In this document: positions 35,760-44,700 of the stretch, piece by piece
Layout: the number at the start of each line of letters is the position of its first letter
How positions within the stretch are numbered: the first letter of the stretch is position 1
Assembly (NCBI RefSeq): GCF_018129405.1
Contig: NZ_JAFCLP010000013.1
Span: forward strand, 1-64,000
DNA length: 64,000 nucleotides
Source: Bradyrhizobium iriomotense
GTDB taxonomy: Bacteria; Pseudomonadota; Alphaproteobacteria; Rhizobiales; Xanthobacteraceae
Reading direction: 5' to 3'
The notes under the pieces: model-generated
Told to the model about the DNA's origin: nothing
Seen by the model: only the letters and a program-made list of their open reading frames with translations
Databases searched by the model: none
Translations under genes and position numbers: made by a program

Positions 35760-36179
35760 ATGACGCAAGCGGCAAAGCTGCTCTACACGGCCAGGACCCG
35801 CACCAGCGGCGGGCGGCAGGACGGCATGTCCCGCAGCTCCGATGGCCGCCTGGATGTCAGATTGTCGCCGCCGGGTGGTGCCGGCATCGGCACCAATCCC
35901 GAGCAATTGTTCGCGGCCGGTTGGTCAGCATGTTTCGAAGGCGCCATGGAGATCGCGGCGCGCAAGCGGAAAATCGTGCTTCCCAGAAAAAGCGCAATCG
36001 ATGCGGAAATCGATCTTCTTGTCGATGAAGGCACATATGCGCTTCGGGCGCGACTCAATGTCAGCCTGCCGGGTCTCGATCGCGAGGTCGCGCGCGACAT
36101 CATCGATGAGGCGCACCAGACCTGTCCCTATTCCAAGGCCGTACGCGGCAACATCGACGTCGCGGTCGCGCTGACCTGA
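35760..36179 (+). CDS. Organic hydroperoxide resistance protein (Ohr/OsmC family)
   Basis: A 139-residue thiol peroxidase that reduces organic and lipid hydroperoxides. The peroxidatic Cys58 is in WSACFEGAM and the resolving Cys122 in TCPYSKAVRGN; TNPEQLFAAG is the Ohr-type signature. ATG 35760 has AAGGAG at good spacing. First gene of a plus-strand cluster with a Tat-exported hydrolase, cytochrome P460 and SDR. No OhrR gene is adjacent, which is unusual for ohr and makes the divergent ATPase regulator the obvious candidate. Confidence 0.93.
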   Translation: MTQAAKLLYTARTRTSGGRQDGMSRSSDGRLDVRLSPPGGAGIGTNPEQLFAAGWSACFEGAMEIAARKRKIVLPRKSAIDAEIDLLVDEGTYALRARLNVSLPGLDREVARDIIDEAHQTCPYSKAVRGNIDVAVALT

Positions 36180-36215
36180 CGCACCATCACTAGCCATCAA
36201 CGAGGTAGCAACATC

Positions 36216-37244
36216 ATGAAGCAGCTCATCGACCAGCACCGCCGCAAGTTCTTTGGCGTCGCCGCCGGGACGGTCGCCGTCGGTCTCGGCGTCCTCGACC
36301 TCGCCCGCGCCGAAACGGAGGCGCCGCGCGCCTCCACATCGAATGCGTCGTTCGGCCCAATCAAGCAAATCGAGGCCGGCGTCCTCAATGTCGGCTATGT
36401 TGAGGCAGGTCCGTCGAACGGTCCTGTCGCGATCCTGCTGCACGGCTGGCCCTACGACATTCACGCCTTCGTCGACGTCGCGCCGATCCTGGCGAAGGCC
36501 GGCTATCGCGTGATCATTCCTTATCTGCGCGGCTACGGCACGACGCAGTTCCTGTCCAGCGAGACGCCGCGCAACGGCGAGCCGGCCGCGATGGCCGCCG
36601 ACATCATCGCGCTGATGGACAAGCTCGAGATCAAGAAGGCCGTCGTCGCCGGCTTCGACTGGGGCGCGCGCACCGCCGACATTATCGCCGCGCTGTGGCC
36701 GGATCGCTGCCGCGCACTGGTGTCCGTCAGCGGCTATCTGATCTCCAGCCAGGCCGCCGGCGGCGCCCCGCTGCCGCCATCGGCCGAGTTGCAGTGGTGG
36801 TACCAGTTCTATTTCGCGACCGAGCGCGGCCGCGCCGGCTACGAGAAATACACGCACGATTTCGCCAAGCTGATCTGGAAGCTCGCCTCGCCGCAGTGGA
36901 AGTTCGACGACGCCACCTTCGCCCGCAGCGCGGCGGCGCTGGACAACAAGGATCATGTCGCGATCACGATCCATAATTACCGCTGGCGGCTCGGACTTGC
37001 CCAGGGCGAGGCGAAGTATGAGGAGCTCGAAAAGAAGCTCGCGGCAGCTCCCGTCATCAGCGTGCCGACGATCACGATGGAAGGCGACGCCAACGGCGCG
37101 CCGCATCCTGACCCCAGCGCCTATGCCAAAAAATTCTCCGGCCGCTACGACTTTCGCCTGATCACAGGCGGCATCGGCCACAATCTGCCGCAGGAAGCAC
37201 CGCAGGCCTTTGCCAAGGCCGTCATCGACGCCGACGGCGCCTGA
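36216..37244 (+). CDS. Tat-exported epoxide-hydrolase-like alpha/beta hydrolase
   Basis: A 342-residue alpha/beta hydrolase. The N terminus has a Tat signal (HRRKFFGVAAGTVAVGLGVLD, residues 8-28 region), so the enzyme acts in the periplasm. Active-site features are the oxyanion motif HGWP (76-79), nucleophile Asp148 in GFDWG, and His322 in GGIGHNLP; an Asp nucleophile points to epoxide hydrolase or haloalkane dehalogenase rather than esterase. It lies 36 bases after ohr. The substrate might be an epoxide or halogenated compound formed or encountered with peroxides, but this is inference. Confidence 0.87.
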   Translation: MKQLIDQHRRKFFGVAAGTVAVGLGVLDLARAETEAPRASTSNASFGPIKQIEAGVLNVGYVEAGPSNGPVAILLHGWPYDIHAFVDVAPILAKAGYRVIIPYLRGYGTTQFLSSETPRNGEPAAMAADIIALMDKLEIKKAVVAGFDWGARTADIIAALWPDRCRALVSVSGYLISSQAAGGAPLPPSAELQWWYQFYFATERGRAGYEKYTHDFAKLIWKLASPQWKFDDATFARSAAALDNKDHVAITIHNYRWRLGLAQGEAKYEELEKKLAAAPVISVPTITMEGDANGAPHPDPSAYAKKFSGRYDFRLITGGIGHNLPQEAPQAFAKAVIDADGA

Positions 37245-37258
37245 GGACTTTTTCAGTT

Positions 37259-37285
37259 CCTCGGTCCAGCGCAGCTGGACCGAGG
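37259..37285. promoter_or_regulatory. Perfect 12-bp hairpin in the hydrolase-P460 gap
   Basis: CCTCGGTCCAGC / GCTGGACCGAGG with a three-base loop, no T-tract after it. It follows the hydrolase stop by 14 bases and precedes the cytochrome gene by 31. It may protect or separate the two mRNA parts rather than terminate. Confidence 0.5.
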
Positions 37286-37316
37286 ACGTTCCGCGATCCC
37301 CGTTTGAAGAAACATC

Positions 37317-37880
37317 ATGACGCCTGTCGAACCTGAAACGAAAAAGCGCTCCTACGCTACGGTGATCACGCTTGCCGTGCTCCTTCTCGTCGTTCTCCTG
37401 ACTTGCGTGCCCAATTTGGTATCGATCGCCATTGCCGAAGAACCGGCGCAAAACAACACGGCTGATGCCTCGCCGATCTTCGGCGTCACGATTCCGGCCG
37501 GCTACAAGCAGTGGGAGCTGATCGCCCCGGCCGAAGAGGCGGCACCGCTCGACGAGCTTCGCGCTGTCCTCGGCAACCAGACAGCGATTGACGCCTATCA
37601 GGCCGGCAAGCTGCCGTTTCCGGACGGCACCATTCTGGTCAAGCGCGCCTGGAAGCGGAAACATTCGCCGGAATTCGCATCCGCGACGATTCCCGGCGCC
37701 GCCACCACGGTCCAGGTGATGGTCAAGGATTCCAAGAAATACGCCTCGACCGGCGGCTGGGGTTTTGGCCGGTTCATCAACGGCAAGCCGGTCGACGAGG
37801 CCCAGCACCGCACCTGCTTCGCCTGCCACGAAGCCCGCGCCAGGAGCCGCGATTATGTCTTCACGCGGCTCGCGCCGTGA
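37317..37880 (+). CDS. Cytochrome P460 family protein
   Basis: A 187-residue exported c-type haem protein. A membrane helix (about 13-34) acts as signal or anchor; the mature part has the P460 features FPDGTILVKRAWK, a central beta segment ending TGGWGFGRF and the haem site C167-F-A-C170-H171. Related proteins oxidise hydroxylamine or act on nitric oxide; others are uncharacterised. The Lys that makes the haem cross-link in true P460 was not identified by eye. Third gene of the cluster. Confidence 0.85.
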   Translation: MTPVEPETKKRSYATVITLAVLLLVVLLTCVPNLVSIAIAEEPAQNNTADASPIFGVTIPAGYKQWELIAPAEEAAPLDELRAVLGNQTAIDAYQAGKLPFPDGTILVKRAWKRKHSPEFASATIPGAATTVQVMVKDSKKYASTGGWGFGRFINGKPVDEAQHRTCFACHEARARSRDYVFTRLAP

Positions 37881-37898
37881 GACCATGCGGAGGATAGC

Positions 37899-38720
37899 TT
37901 GAAGACCTGGTTCGTCAGCGGCAGCTCTCGCGGCCTTGGCCGTGCCATCACGGAAGCGGCGCTCGCCGCGGGCGACCAGGTGGTTGCCACTGCGCGGACG
38001 CTCGGACCGCTCGAATCGTTGCGGACACGTTTCGGCGAAAGACTGCGGCTCGCAACGCTCGACGTCACCGATGAGGCTGCCGCGCAGGCGGCCATCGGAC
38101 TTGCCGTGACGACGTTCGGCGGCCTCGACGTGGTCGTGAACAACGCCGGCTACGGCGATCTCGGATCGGTCGAGGACACGAGCCTGGACTCGTTCCGGCG
38201 GCAGATCGAGGCCAATTTGATGGGCACTATCATCGTCACCAAGGCGGCGATTCCGGTGCTGCGCCGGCAGCGCCGCGGTCACATCATGCAAGTCTCGTCC
38301 GTCGGCGGCCGGATCGGTGCCCCGGCACGCGCGGCCTATTCGGCCGCGAAATGGGGAATCGAGGGCTTCTCGGAGTCGCTGGCGCGCGAGATGGCGCTGA
38401 TCGGCGTGCATGTGACAGTCGTCGAACCCGGCGGCTTCCGGACCGGCTTTGCCCAGGCCGCGCACGCGACCGGCGAAGGGCGTCCGGAGTACGATGCCGT
38501 CGTCGGTGCTGCCGTCAGGATGCAACGCGACTATGACGGCCGCCAGCCGGGTGATCCGGCCAAGGCCGCCGGCGTGGTTCTGAAGCTCGCCGACATGGAT
38601 CGTCCACCCCTGCGGATCGCGCTCGGAAGCGATGCCGTCAACGCCGTCGCCGCGACGGACAGGCTCCGTCTCGAAGAATTGGAGAAGTGGCGCGCCCTCA
38701 GCGTATCGACGGACTACTGA
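37899..38720 (+). CDS. Short-chain dehydrogenase/reductase
   Basis: A 273-residue classical SDR with cofactor motif SGSSRGLG (7-14), NNAGYG, catalytic Ser134, Tyr147 and Lys151 (YSAAK). NADP preference is plausible from the Arg in TART. The start is a TTG at 37899 preceded by GGAGGA five bases upstream; no in-frame ATG or GTG fits. It follows the P460 gene by 18 bases. Its stop is 13 bases from the convergent kinase stop. Confidence 0.9.
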   Translation: MKTWFVSGSSRGLGRAITEAALAAGDQVVATARTLGPLESLRTRFGERLRLATLDVTDEAAAQAAIGLAVTTFGGLDVVVNNAGYGDLGSVEDTSLDSFRRQIEANLMGTIIVTKAAIPVLRRQRRGHIMQVSSVGGRIGAPARAAYSAAKWGIEGFSESLAREMALIGVHVTVVEPGGFRTGFAQAAHATGEGRPEYDAVVGAAVRMQRDYDGRQPGDPAKAAGVVLKLADMDRPPLRIALGSDAVNAVAATDRLRLEELEKWRALSVSTDY

Positions 38721-38733
38721 ACGTCGGTGCGCT

Positions 38734-41700
38734 TCATTCCGCCGCCACCATCTGCTGCGTGCGCCACTGGCCGAGCAGGGCACGGAGCGAGGCCGGCTTC
38801 ACCGGCTTGTTGAGCACCGCGATCTTTTCCTCGCGCGCGGCCTGCTGCACGGCGGGGCTGCGGTCGGCGGTGATCAGGATCGCTGGAATGGCGTCGCCAA
38901 AGCGGCGGCGGACGTCGCGGATCGCGGCGATGCCGTTGCCGCGGTCGAGGTGATAGTCGACGAGCAGGCCGGTGACGCGCTTGCCGGCAGCCTCGATCGC
39001 GGCGATCGCGGCTTCGGGATCGGCGACGGCGATCACTTCGGCGTCCCAGGCCTTCAGGAGCGTGCGCATGCCGTCGAGGATCGCGGCATCGTTCTCGATG
39101 CAGACGATCAGCGCGCCCGCGATCGGCGTGCGCGCCAGCGGCGTCGCGCTGGTGACGGCGGCCGTGAGCGTGATCGCCTTCGCCGTCGGCACCGTCACCG
39201 AGAAGACAGAGCCGCCGCCGACATTGGAGTCGATGGCGATGCTGTGGTTGAGCACGCGCGCCAGCCGCTCGACGATCGAGAGTCCGAGGCCGAGGCCGCG
39301 CGCGATCCGCGCGCCTTGCTCCAGGCGGTGGAATTCCTTGAAGATCTCGCCGCGCTTGACCGGCGGGATGCCGACGCCGGTGTCGTAGACGCAGATCTTG
39401 AGCGCGGCGCCCTGGCGGCGGCAACCGACCAGCACGCGGCCGCGCGGAGTGTATTTGATCGCGTTGGAAATCAGGTTCTGGAGCAGGCGCCGCAGCAGCA
39501 GCCGATCCGACTGCACCGGCAGCGAGCAGGGCACGAAGGCGAGATCGAGGCCCTTGGCGCGCGCGATCGGCGCGAACTCGATCTCCAGCGAGCGCATCAG
39601 GTCGGCCATCTTGAAGCTCGAGATCGAGGTCGCCATCGCGCCGGCGTCCAGCCGGGAGATGTCGAGCAGCGCGCCGAGGATCTCCTCGATCGCCTGGAGC
39701 GATTCGTCGATGTTCTCGACCAGCCGCGTCTCCTCGCCGCTGTGCTGGCGCTCGACTAGGCTGGTGACATAGAGCCGCGCCGCGTTCAGCGGCTGGAGAA
39801 TGTCGTGGCTCGCGGCGGCGAGGAAGCGCGTCTTGGAGATGCTGGCATCTTCCGCCGTGCTCTTGGCGAGTGCGAGTTCCGAGTTCAGCCGGGTCAGCTC
39901 CTCGGTGCGGTCGCGCACGCGCTTTTCCAGCGTCGCGTTGGCGCGCTCCAGCGCTTCCGCCGCCTCGAAGGTCGGTGTGACGTCGGTGAAGGTGATGACG
40001 AAGCCGCCGCCGGGCATGCGGTTGGTGAGCACCTCGATCACCATGTGGCGTTCCGGCAAGCGCTCGAGATAGGGCTCGCTGTCGGTGGTATAGGCCACGA
40101 GCCGCTGCTCGATCATCGCCTCGCGGTCGGCCTGATTGTCCGGATCGCTTACGCCCAAGAATTCCAGGATTTCACGCAAGGGCGTGCCGAACTGGATGAA
40201 ATGCGGGGGAACGTTGAGGAGATCGCCGAACTGCCGGTTGGAGCAGATCAGCTGCAGGTCGGCATCGAACACCGCGATGCCCTGGCGGACATGGTTGAGC
40301 GCGGTCTGGAGGATCTCGCGGTTGAAATGCAGCGCCGCATGGGAATCGTCGAGCAGTTTTAGCGCGGCTTTGGCGGAGACGGTGCGCTTGCGCAGCAGCA
40401 GCGACATCACGAGGCGCGAGGACGCAGCTCCGATCGACGAGGCGATCAGGTGCTCGGCGTGTTGCAACAGCTCGAAATCGGCGGGTGCCCCGGGCTCGAG
40501 CCGCACATTGCGCCGCGCCGAGAAGGCTTCGAATGAATGCCGGGCGCGGTCGGGCCCGAGATATTGCGCCACCGTGGTCTGGATGTCCTGCACCGTGACG
40601 GTGGTGCGCCAGCGGCGGAAATTCGGGGCGATCGGGGCGAGCGTGTTGGGCACGAACAGATCGGCCTGCACCAGCTCGATCGACGACGGCCGCCGCGCCA
40701 GCGAGAGCAGCACATAGGTGAGGATGTTGAGCGACAGCGACCAGATCACGCCGTGCATCAGCGGCGGCAGGTCGGCGCCGAACAGCGCCTGCGGCCGCAG
40801 CGCCTCGATTCCGAACGGGCCGTGCTGGAGCAGCAGGATGCCCGTCGTCGAGGAATCCATGAAGCTTGGCATGAACAGCGTGTAGAGCCACACCGCAAAG
40901 CCCACCAGCATGCCGCCGATCGCACCGCGCGCGGTCGCCCGCCGCCACAGCAGCCCGCCGAAGAAGCTCGGCGCGAGCTGGGCGATGGCGGCGAAGGAGA
41001 GCAGGCCGATCGCGACGAGCTGGGTGTTGCCGAGTGCGCGATAGTAGAAATAGGCCATTACCATGATGGCGAAGATCGCGAGCCGGCGCGAGCGCAGCAG
41101 GAAGTCGCTGAAATCGGCGCCGCCGGTGCGTCCCTCCGGCCGCCGTTGCAGCACCAGGGGTACCACGAGGTCGTTCGAGACCATGATCGAGAGCGCGACG
41201 CACTCGACGATCACCATCGCGGTCGCCGCCGACAGGCCGCCGACGAAGATGGCGACGCTGAGCAGATCCGCGCCGCCCTCCATCGGCAGCGCCAGCACGT
41301 ACATGTCAGGGTCGGCTGCGCCGAACGGGAAGGTAACGAGGCCGGCGAGCGCGATCGGGATCACGAACAGATTGATGGCGACGAGGTAGAGCGGGAACAG
41401 CCAGCGCGCGCGACCGACCTCGGCATCGCTGGAATTCTCCACCACGCTGACGTGGAACTGGCGCGGCAGCAACATGATCGCGCACAGCGACAGCAGCGTC
41501 ATGGTCAGGAAGTTACCGATCGACGGCGAATAGTTGATCGTGCGCACCGCCTCCGGCGTTCTCATCGCGCGTTCGATCAATTCATGCGGGGAGAACATCC
41601 AGAAGGTGACGAAGATGCCGGCGGCGAGGAAGGCGACCAGCTTGACGATGGATTCGGTCGCGACCGCCAGCATCAATCCGTGCTGGTGCTCGGTCGCGTC

Positions 41701-42243
41701 GGTCTGCCGCGTGCCGAACAGAACCGCGAAGGCCGCCATCGCCAGCGTCACCATCAGCGCCACGTCGCCGAGGATTGGGATGTGGGAGAAGGCCTGGTCC
41801 TCGCTCAGGATCGTCTCCAGCGAGGAGGCGACGGCCTTGAGCTGGAGCGCGATGTAGGGCACCGAGCCGATGATCGCGATCAGCGCCACGGTCGCCGCCA
41901 CCGCCTGGCTCTTGCCGTAGCGCGCGCCGATGAAGTCGGCGATCGAGGTGATGTTGTGGGCTTTCGCAAGCTGGATCACGCGGCGGAGCACGCCGGCGCC
42001 AAGCCCGATCATCAGGATCGGGCCGACATAGATCGCAAGGAAGTCGGTCGAGGTGCGGGTGGCGAAGCCGACCGAGCCGAAGAAGGTCCAGGAGGTGCAG
42101 TAGATCGCCAGCGACAGCGGATAGATCAGCCCGGACGCGCGGCCGGGTCCGGCCAGCGAGCGGCGGTCGCCATGGCTCGCCACCAGGAACAGGAAGCCGA
42201 TATAGCCGAAGGCGGCGGCGATCACGCCCCAGTCGTGCAGCAT
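38734..42243 (-). CDS. Hybrid histidine kinase fused to a sodium/solute-symporter-like domain
   Basis: A 1169-residue sensor. Residues 1-about 510 form a multi-helix SSS (SLC5-like) membrane domain (LAIYCTSWTFFGSVGFATR, ...). A PAS domain (about 650-760) is followed by a short coiled coil, a HisKA domain with His813 (AAASHDILQPLNAARLY), the ATPase domain (NLISNAIKYTPRG, YDTGVGIPP, GLGLGLSIV) and a receiver domain with Asp1096 (GLLVDYHLD). The architecture resembles CbrA-type kinases that couple nutrient transport or sensing to carbon/nitrogen control. No response-regulator gene is next to it. Confidence 0.92.
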   Translation of the reverse strand: MLHDWGVIAAAFGYIGFLFLVASHGDRRSLAGPGRASGLIYPLSLAIYCTSWTFFGSVGFATRTSTDFLAIYVGPILMIGLGAGVLRRVIQLAKAHNITSIADFIGARYGKSQAVAATVALIAIIGSVPYIALQLKAVASSLETILSEDQAFSHIPILGDVALMVTLAMAAFAVLFGTRQTDATEHQHGLMLAVATESIVKLVAFLAAGIFVTFWMFSPHELIERAMRTPEAVRTINYSPSIGNFLTMTLLSLCAIMLLPRQFHVSVVENSSDAEVGRARWLFPLYLVAINLFVIPIALAGLVTFPFGAADPDMYVLALPMEGGADLLSVAIFVGGLSAATAMVIVECVALSIMVSNDLVVPLVLQRRPEGRTGGADFSDFLLRSRRLAIFAIMVMAYFYYRALGNTQLVAIGLLSFAAIAQLAPSFFGGLLWRRATARGAIGGMLVGFAVWLYTLFMPSFMDSSTTGILLLQHGPFGIEALRPQALFGADLPPLMHGVIWSLSLNILTYVLLSLARRPSSIELVQADLFVPNTLAPIAPNFRRWRTTVTVQDIQTTVAQYLGPDRARHSFEAFSARRNVRLEPGAPADFELLQHAEHLIASSIGAASSRLVMSLLLRKRTVSAKAALKLLDDSHAALHFNREILQTALNHVRQGIAVFDADLQLICSNRQFGDLLNVPPHFIQFGTPLREILEFLGVSDPDNQADREAMIEQRLVAYTTDSEPYLERLPERHMVIEVLTNRMPGGGFVITFTDVTPTFEAAEALERANATLEKRVRDRTEELTRLNSELALAKSTAEDASISKTRFLAAASHDILQPLNAARLYVTSLVERQHSGEETRLVENIDESLQAIEEILGALLDISRLDAGAMATSISSFKMADLMRSLEIEFAPIARAKGLDLAFVPCSLPVQSDRLLLRRLLQNLISNAIKYTPRGRVLVGCRRQGAALKICVYDTGVGIPPVKRGEIFKEFHRLEQGARIARGLGLGLSIVERLARVLNHSIAIDSNVGGGSVFSVTVPTAKAITLTAAVTSATPLARTPIAGALIVCIENDAAILDGMRTLLKAWDAEVIAVADPEAAIAAIEAAGKRVTGLLVDYHLDRGNGIAAIRDVRRRFGDAIPAILITADRSPAVQQAAREEKIAVLNKPVKPASLRALLGQWRTQQMVAAE

Positions 42244-42383
42244 GGCGAGCGCGCTTCTCCCTGGGCGCCAGCGCGCCCGGCCTCATTTTCCCTGTAAATC
42301 TAGCGCGTTGCAGGGACGCAGGCGACAGCGAAATGCCGTGCCGGGGGAGGAACTGGGGTTGTCGTTAAGGTGCAAACCCCAAC

Positions 42384-42523
42384 GTCGTCCTGGCCTAGTG
42401 CGCAATTGCGCACGGGAGCCAGGACCCATAACCACAGGACGTGGTTATGGGCACACTGGTGGCCCCAGCGAGGCGCAACAATCCGCAGTCGGGGTAATGG
42501 GTCCTGGCTTTCGCCAGGACGAC
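42384..42523. repeat. Extragenic palindrome, family G copy 2, with nested module
   Basis: Frame as in 29317-29457 but inverted: left end GTCGTCCTGGCC with GTGCGCAATTGCGCAC, right end CTGGCTTTCGCCAGGACGAC. The middle has CCATAACCACAGG and GTGGTTATGG, a module shared with the family H element at 12056-12215. It follows the hemA stop. Confidence 0.82.
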
Positions 42524-42525
42524 AA

Positions 42526-43755
42526 TCACTCCGCCGCCAGCGATTTCTGCTTGAGCGGCAGGCCCAGGCGGTCCCACACCTGCAGCAGGGCTTCGGCGAG
42601 CTGATCGATCAGGCCGTCATCGTGATAGGGCGAGGGCGTGATGCGCAGGCGTTCGCTGCCCTTTGGTACAGTCGGGTAGTTGATCGGCTGGATGTAGATG
42701 CCGTGCTCTTCGAGCAGGAGGTCGGAGGCCTGCTTGCACTTCTCGGGATCGCCGACGAACAGCGGCACGATGTGGGTGTCGGTCGACATCACCGGCAGGC
42801 CGGCGGCGCTAAGGATCGCCTTGACGCGGGCAGCGCGGTCCTGGTGGCGCTCGCGCTCCCAGTTCGAGGTCTTCAAATGCTTGATCGCGGCGGTCGCGGC
42901 CGAGCAGATCGCCGGCGGCAGCGCGGTGGTGAAGATGAAGCCCGGCGCGTAGGAGCGCACGGCGTCGATGATCTGGCCGTTGGCGGCGATGTAGCCGCCG
43001 AGGCAGCCGAAGGCCTTGGCCAGCGTGCCCTCGAGGATGTCGATGCGATGCATGACGCCGTCACGCTCGGCGATGCCGCCGCCGCGCGGGCCGTACATGC
43101 CGACCGCATGCACCTCGTCGACATAGGTCATCGCGCCGTATTTCTCGGCGAGATCGCAGATCCTGGCGAGCGGAGCGACGTCGCCGTCCATGGAATAGAG
43201 GCTCTCGCAGGCGATCAGCTTCGGCCGGTTCGGGCCCGCAGCCTTCAACTGCGCTTCGAGATCGGCGAGGTCGTTGTGGCGAAATACGACCCGCTCGCAG
43301 CCGGACTGGCGGATGCCCTCGATCATCGAATTGTGGTTGAGCTCGTCCGACAGGATCAGGCAGTTCGGAATGAGCTTGGCGATGGTCGCGATGCCGGTCT
43401 GGTTCGAGACATAGCCCGAGGTGAACAGCAGCGCGGCTTCCTTGCCGTGGAGATCGGCGAGCTCGGCCTCGAGCTGGACCAGCGGATGATGCGTGCCGGC
43501 GATGTTGCGGGTGCCGCCGGCGCCGGTGCCGACGCGCGTTGCGGTCTCGACCATGGCGCCGACCACCTTCGGGTGCTGGCCCATGCCGAGATAGTCGTTC
43601 GAGCACCAGATCACGACGTCGCGCTTGCCCTTGGGAGAATGCCAGACGGCATGCGGGAACCGGCCCGCCGTGCGCTCGAGATCGGCAAACACGCGATAGC
43701 GTCGCTCGGAGTGGAGACGATCGAGGGCGGAATTGAAGAACTGGCTGTAATCCAT
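42526..43755 (-). CDS. hemA: 5-aminolevulinate synthase
   Basis: A 409-residue PLP enzyme that condenses glycine and succinyl-CoA to 5-aminolevulinate, the first step of haem synthesis in alphaproteobacteria. PLP-binding Lys247 is in [13 protein letters not shown]; the glycine-rich segment [15 protein letters not shown] and DEVHAVG are present. I recognise the sequence as near-identical to B. japonicum HemA, including the C-terminal [11 protein letters not shown] 43755 is used; a TTG at 43761 is upstream. A FixK/FNR-type box lies 136 bases upstream; oxygen control of hemA by such a site is known in B. japonicum. Confidence 0.97.
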   Translation of the reverse strand: MDYSQFFNSALDRLHSERRYRVFADLERTAGRFPHAVWHSPKGKRDVVIWCSNDYLGMGQHPKVVGAMVETATRVGTGAGGTRNIAGTHHPLVQLEAELADLHGKEAALLFTSGYVSNQTGIATIAKLIPNCLILSDELNHNSMIEGIRQSGCERVVFRHNDLADLEAQLKAAGPNRPKLIACESLYSMDGDVAPLARICDLAEKYGAMTYVDEVHAVGMYGPRGGGIAERDGVMHRIDILEGTLAKAFGCLGGYIAANGQIIDAVRSYAPGFIFTTALPPAICSAATAAIKHLKTSNWERERHQDRAARVKAILSAAGLPVMSTDTHIVPLFVGDPEKCKQASDLLLEEHGIYIQPINYPTVPKGSERLRITPSPYHDDGLIDQLAEALLQVWDRLGLPLKQKSLAAE

Positions 43756-43890
43756 CGGCAAAACCTAAGACGGAACCTGACCAAGGGGCGGCATCTTCTT
43801 AGAGCTTTTCCAGCTCCAATGTCTATGCGCTATCCCACATCTGGCCCTGGTGGGCATTTGGGCAAAATGCCCTATCGTGCGATTTGAAAC

Positions 43891-43904
43891 TTGATCCCGA
43901 TCAA
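43891..43904. promoter_or_regulatory. FixK/FNR-type box in the hemA-aroQ intergenic region
   Basis: TTGATCCCGATCAA matches the FixK2 pattern TTGA-N6-TCAA. It is 136 bases from the hemA start and about 196 bases from the divergent aroQ-like start. The rest of the 344-base gap (43756-44099) shows no other clear element. Confidence 0.82.
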
Positions 43905-44099
43905 GTTCGGGCGAGAGGTAACAATGCTGCTTTGCAGCATCCGCCGGGGTGCGGGTCTGGCCGGCCCTGGTCTTCCTTCGCGGCTCGGCACGCGCTTTCC
44001 TTGACCGCGGCCGCCGGCTTTACCCGCTCCGATTCCCGCAGCACATGCGCCGTTGGCCCGGCGCGCATGCTCGAACCAGGCCTTCGAAAGGACCTCTCC

Positions 44100-44531
44100 A
44101 TGAAGCGCGTGATGATCCTCAACGGTCCCAACCTCAACATGCTCGGCATCCGCGAGCCGCACATCTACGGCACGACGACGCTCGCAGAGGTCAACGCGAG
44201 CTGCGAGGACGCCGCCACCAAGCTCGGCCTCAAGCTCGCCTTCCACCAGTCCAACCATGAGGGCGTGCTCGTCGATTTGATCCAGTCGGCGCGGCAGGAT
44301 GCCGATGCCATCGTCATCAATCCGGCGGGCCTGTCCTTCACCTCGGTCTCGATCATGGACGCCATCAAGACGTTCGAGGGCCCGGTGCTGGAGGTGCACA
44401 TCTCCAACATCCACGCCCGCGACGAATATCACCGGCACTCCAAGATCTCGTTCGTGGCAACGGGCGTGATCTGCGGGCTGGGGCCGTTCGGTTACATCGC
44501 AGCGCTGCACGCGATCGCAAATATGAAGTGA
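44100..44531 (+). CDS. Type II 3-dehydroquinate dehydratase, divergent
   Basis: A 143-residue AroQ-fold protein. The N-terminal motif GPNLNMLGIREPHIYG has the conserved Arg18 and Tyr23, and His100 is in EVHISNIHAR. In the second active-site motif the usual NPG/A-x-x-THTS is N74-P-A-G-L-S-F80-T-S, so a His conserved in characterised type II enzymes is Phe. The later REEFRxHS segment reads RDEYHRHS. It may be a specialised paralogue. ATG 44100 has AAAGGA upstream. No accB/accC neighbours, unlike the usual aroQ context in Hyphomicrobiales. Confidence 0.85.
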   Translation: MKRVMILNGPNLNMLGIREPHIYGTTTLAEVNASCEDAATKLGLKLAFHQSNHEGVLVDLIQSARQDADAIVINPAGLSFTSVSIMDAIKTFEGPVLEVHISNIHARDEYHRHSKISFVATGVICGLGPFGYIAALHAIANMK

Positions 44532-44555
44532 GTTGCTAGCCGCGGCGAAGGTCTG

Positions 44556-44689
44556 CTCCCTCGCCCCGCTTGCGGGGAGAGGGTTGGGGTGAGGGGGACT
44601 CTCGGCGGGGACGGTGAGAGTTGGACTCGCGGAGAGTCCCCCTCACCCGGTCGCTTCGCGACCGACCTCTCCCCGCAAGCGGGGCGAGG
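44556..44689. repeat. Extragenic palindrome, family A copy 2
   Basis: Outer arms CCTCGCCCCGCTTGCGGGGA and CCCCGCAAGCGGGGCGAGG, middle block GAGGGGGACTCTC / GAGAGTCCCCCTC, small apex GGTCGCTTCGCGACC. Between convergent aroQ-like and MBL-fold genes. Confidence 0.85.
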
Positions 44690-44700
44690 TGAAGCACCAC

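Noticed and set aside
40537-42297. 586-codon plus-strand open frame opposite the hybrid kinase gene
   Set aside because: Low-information, charged composition, no motif; explained as antisense of a GC-rich gene.
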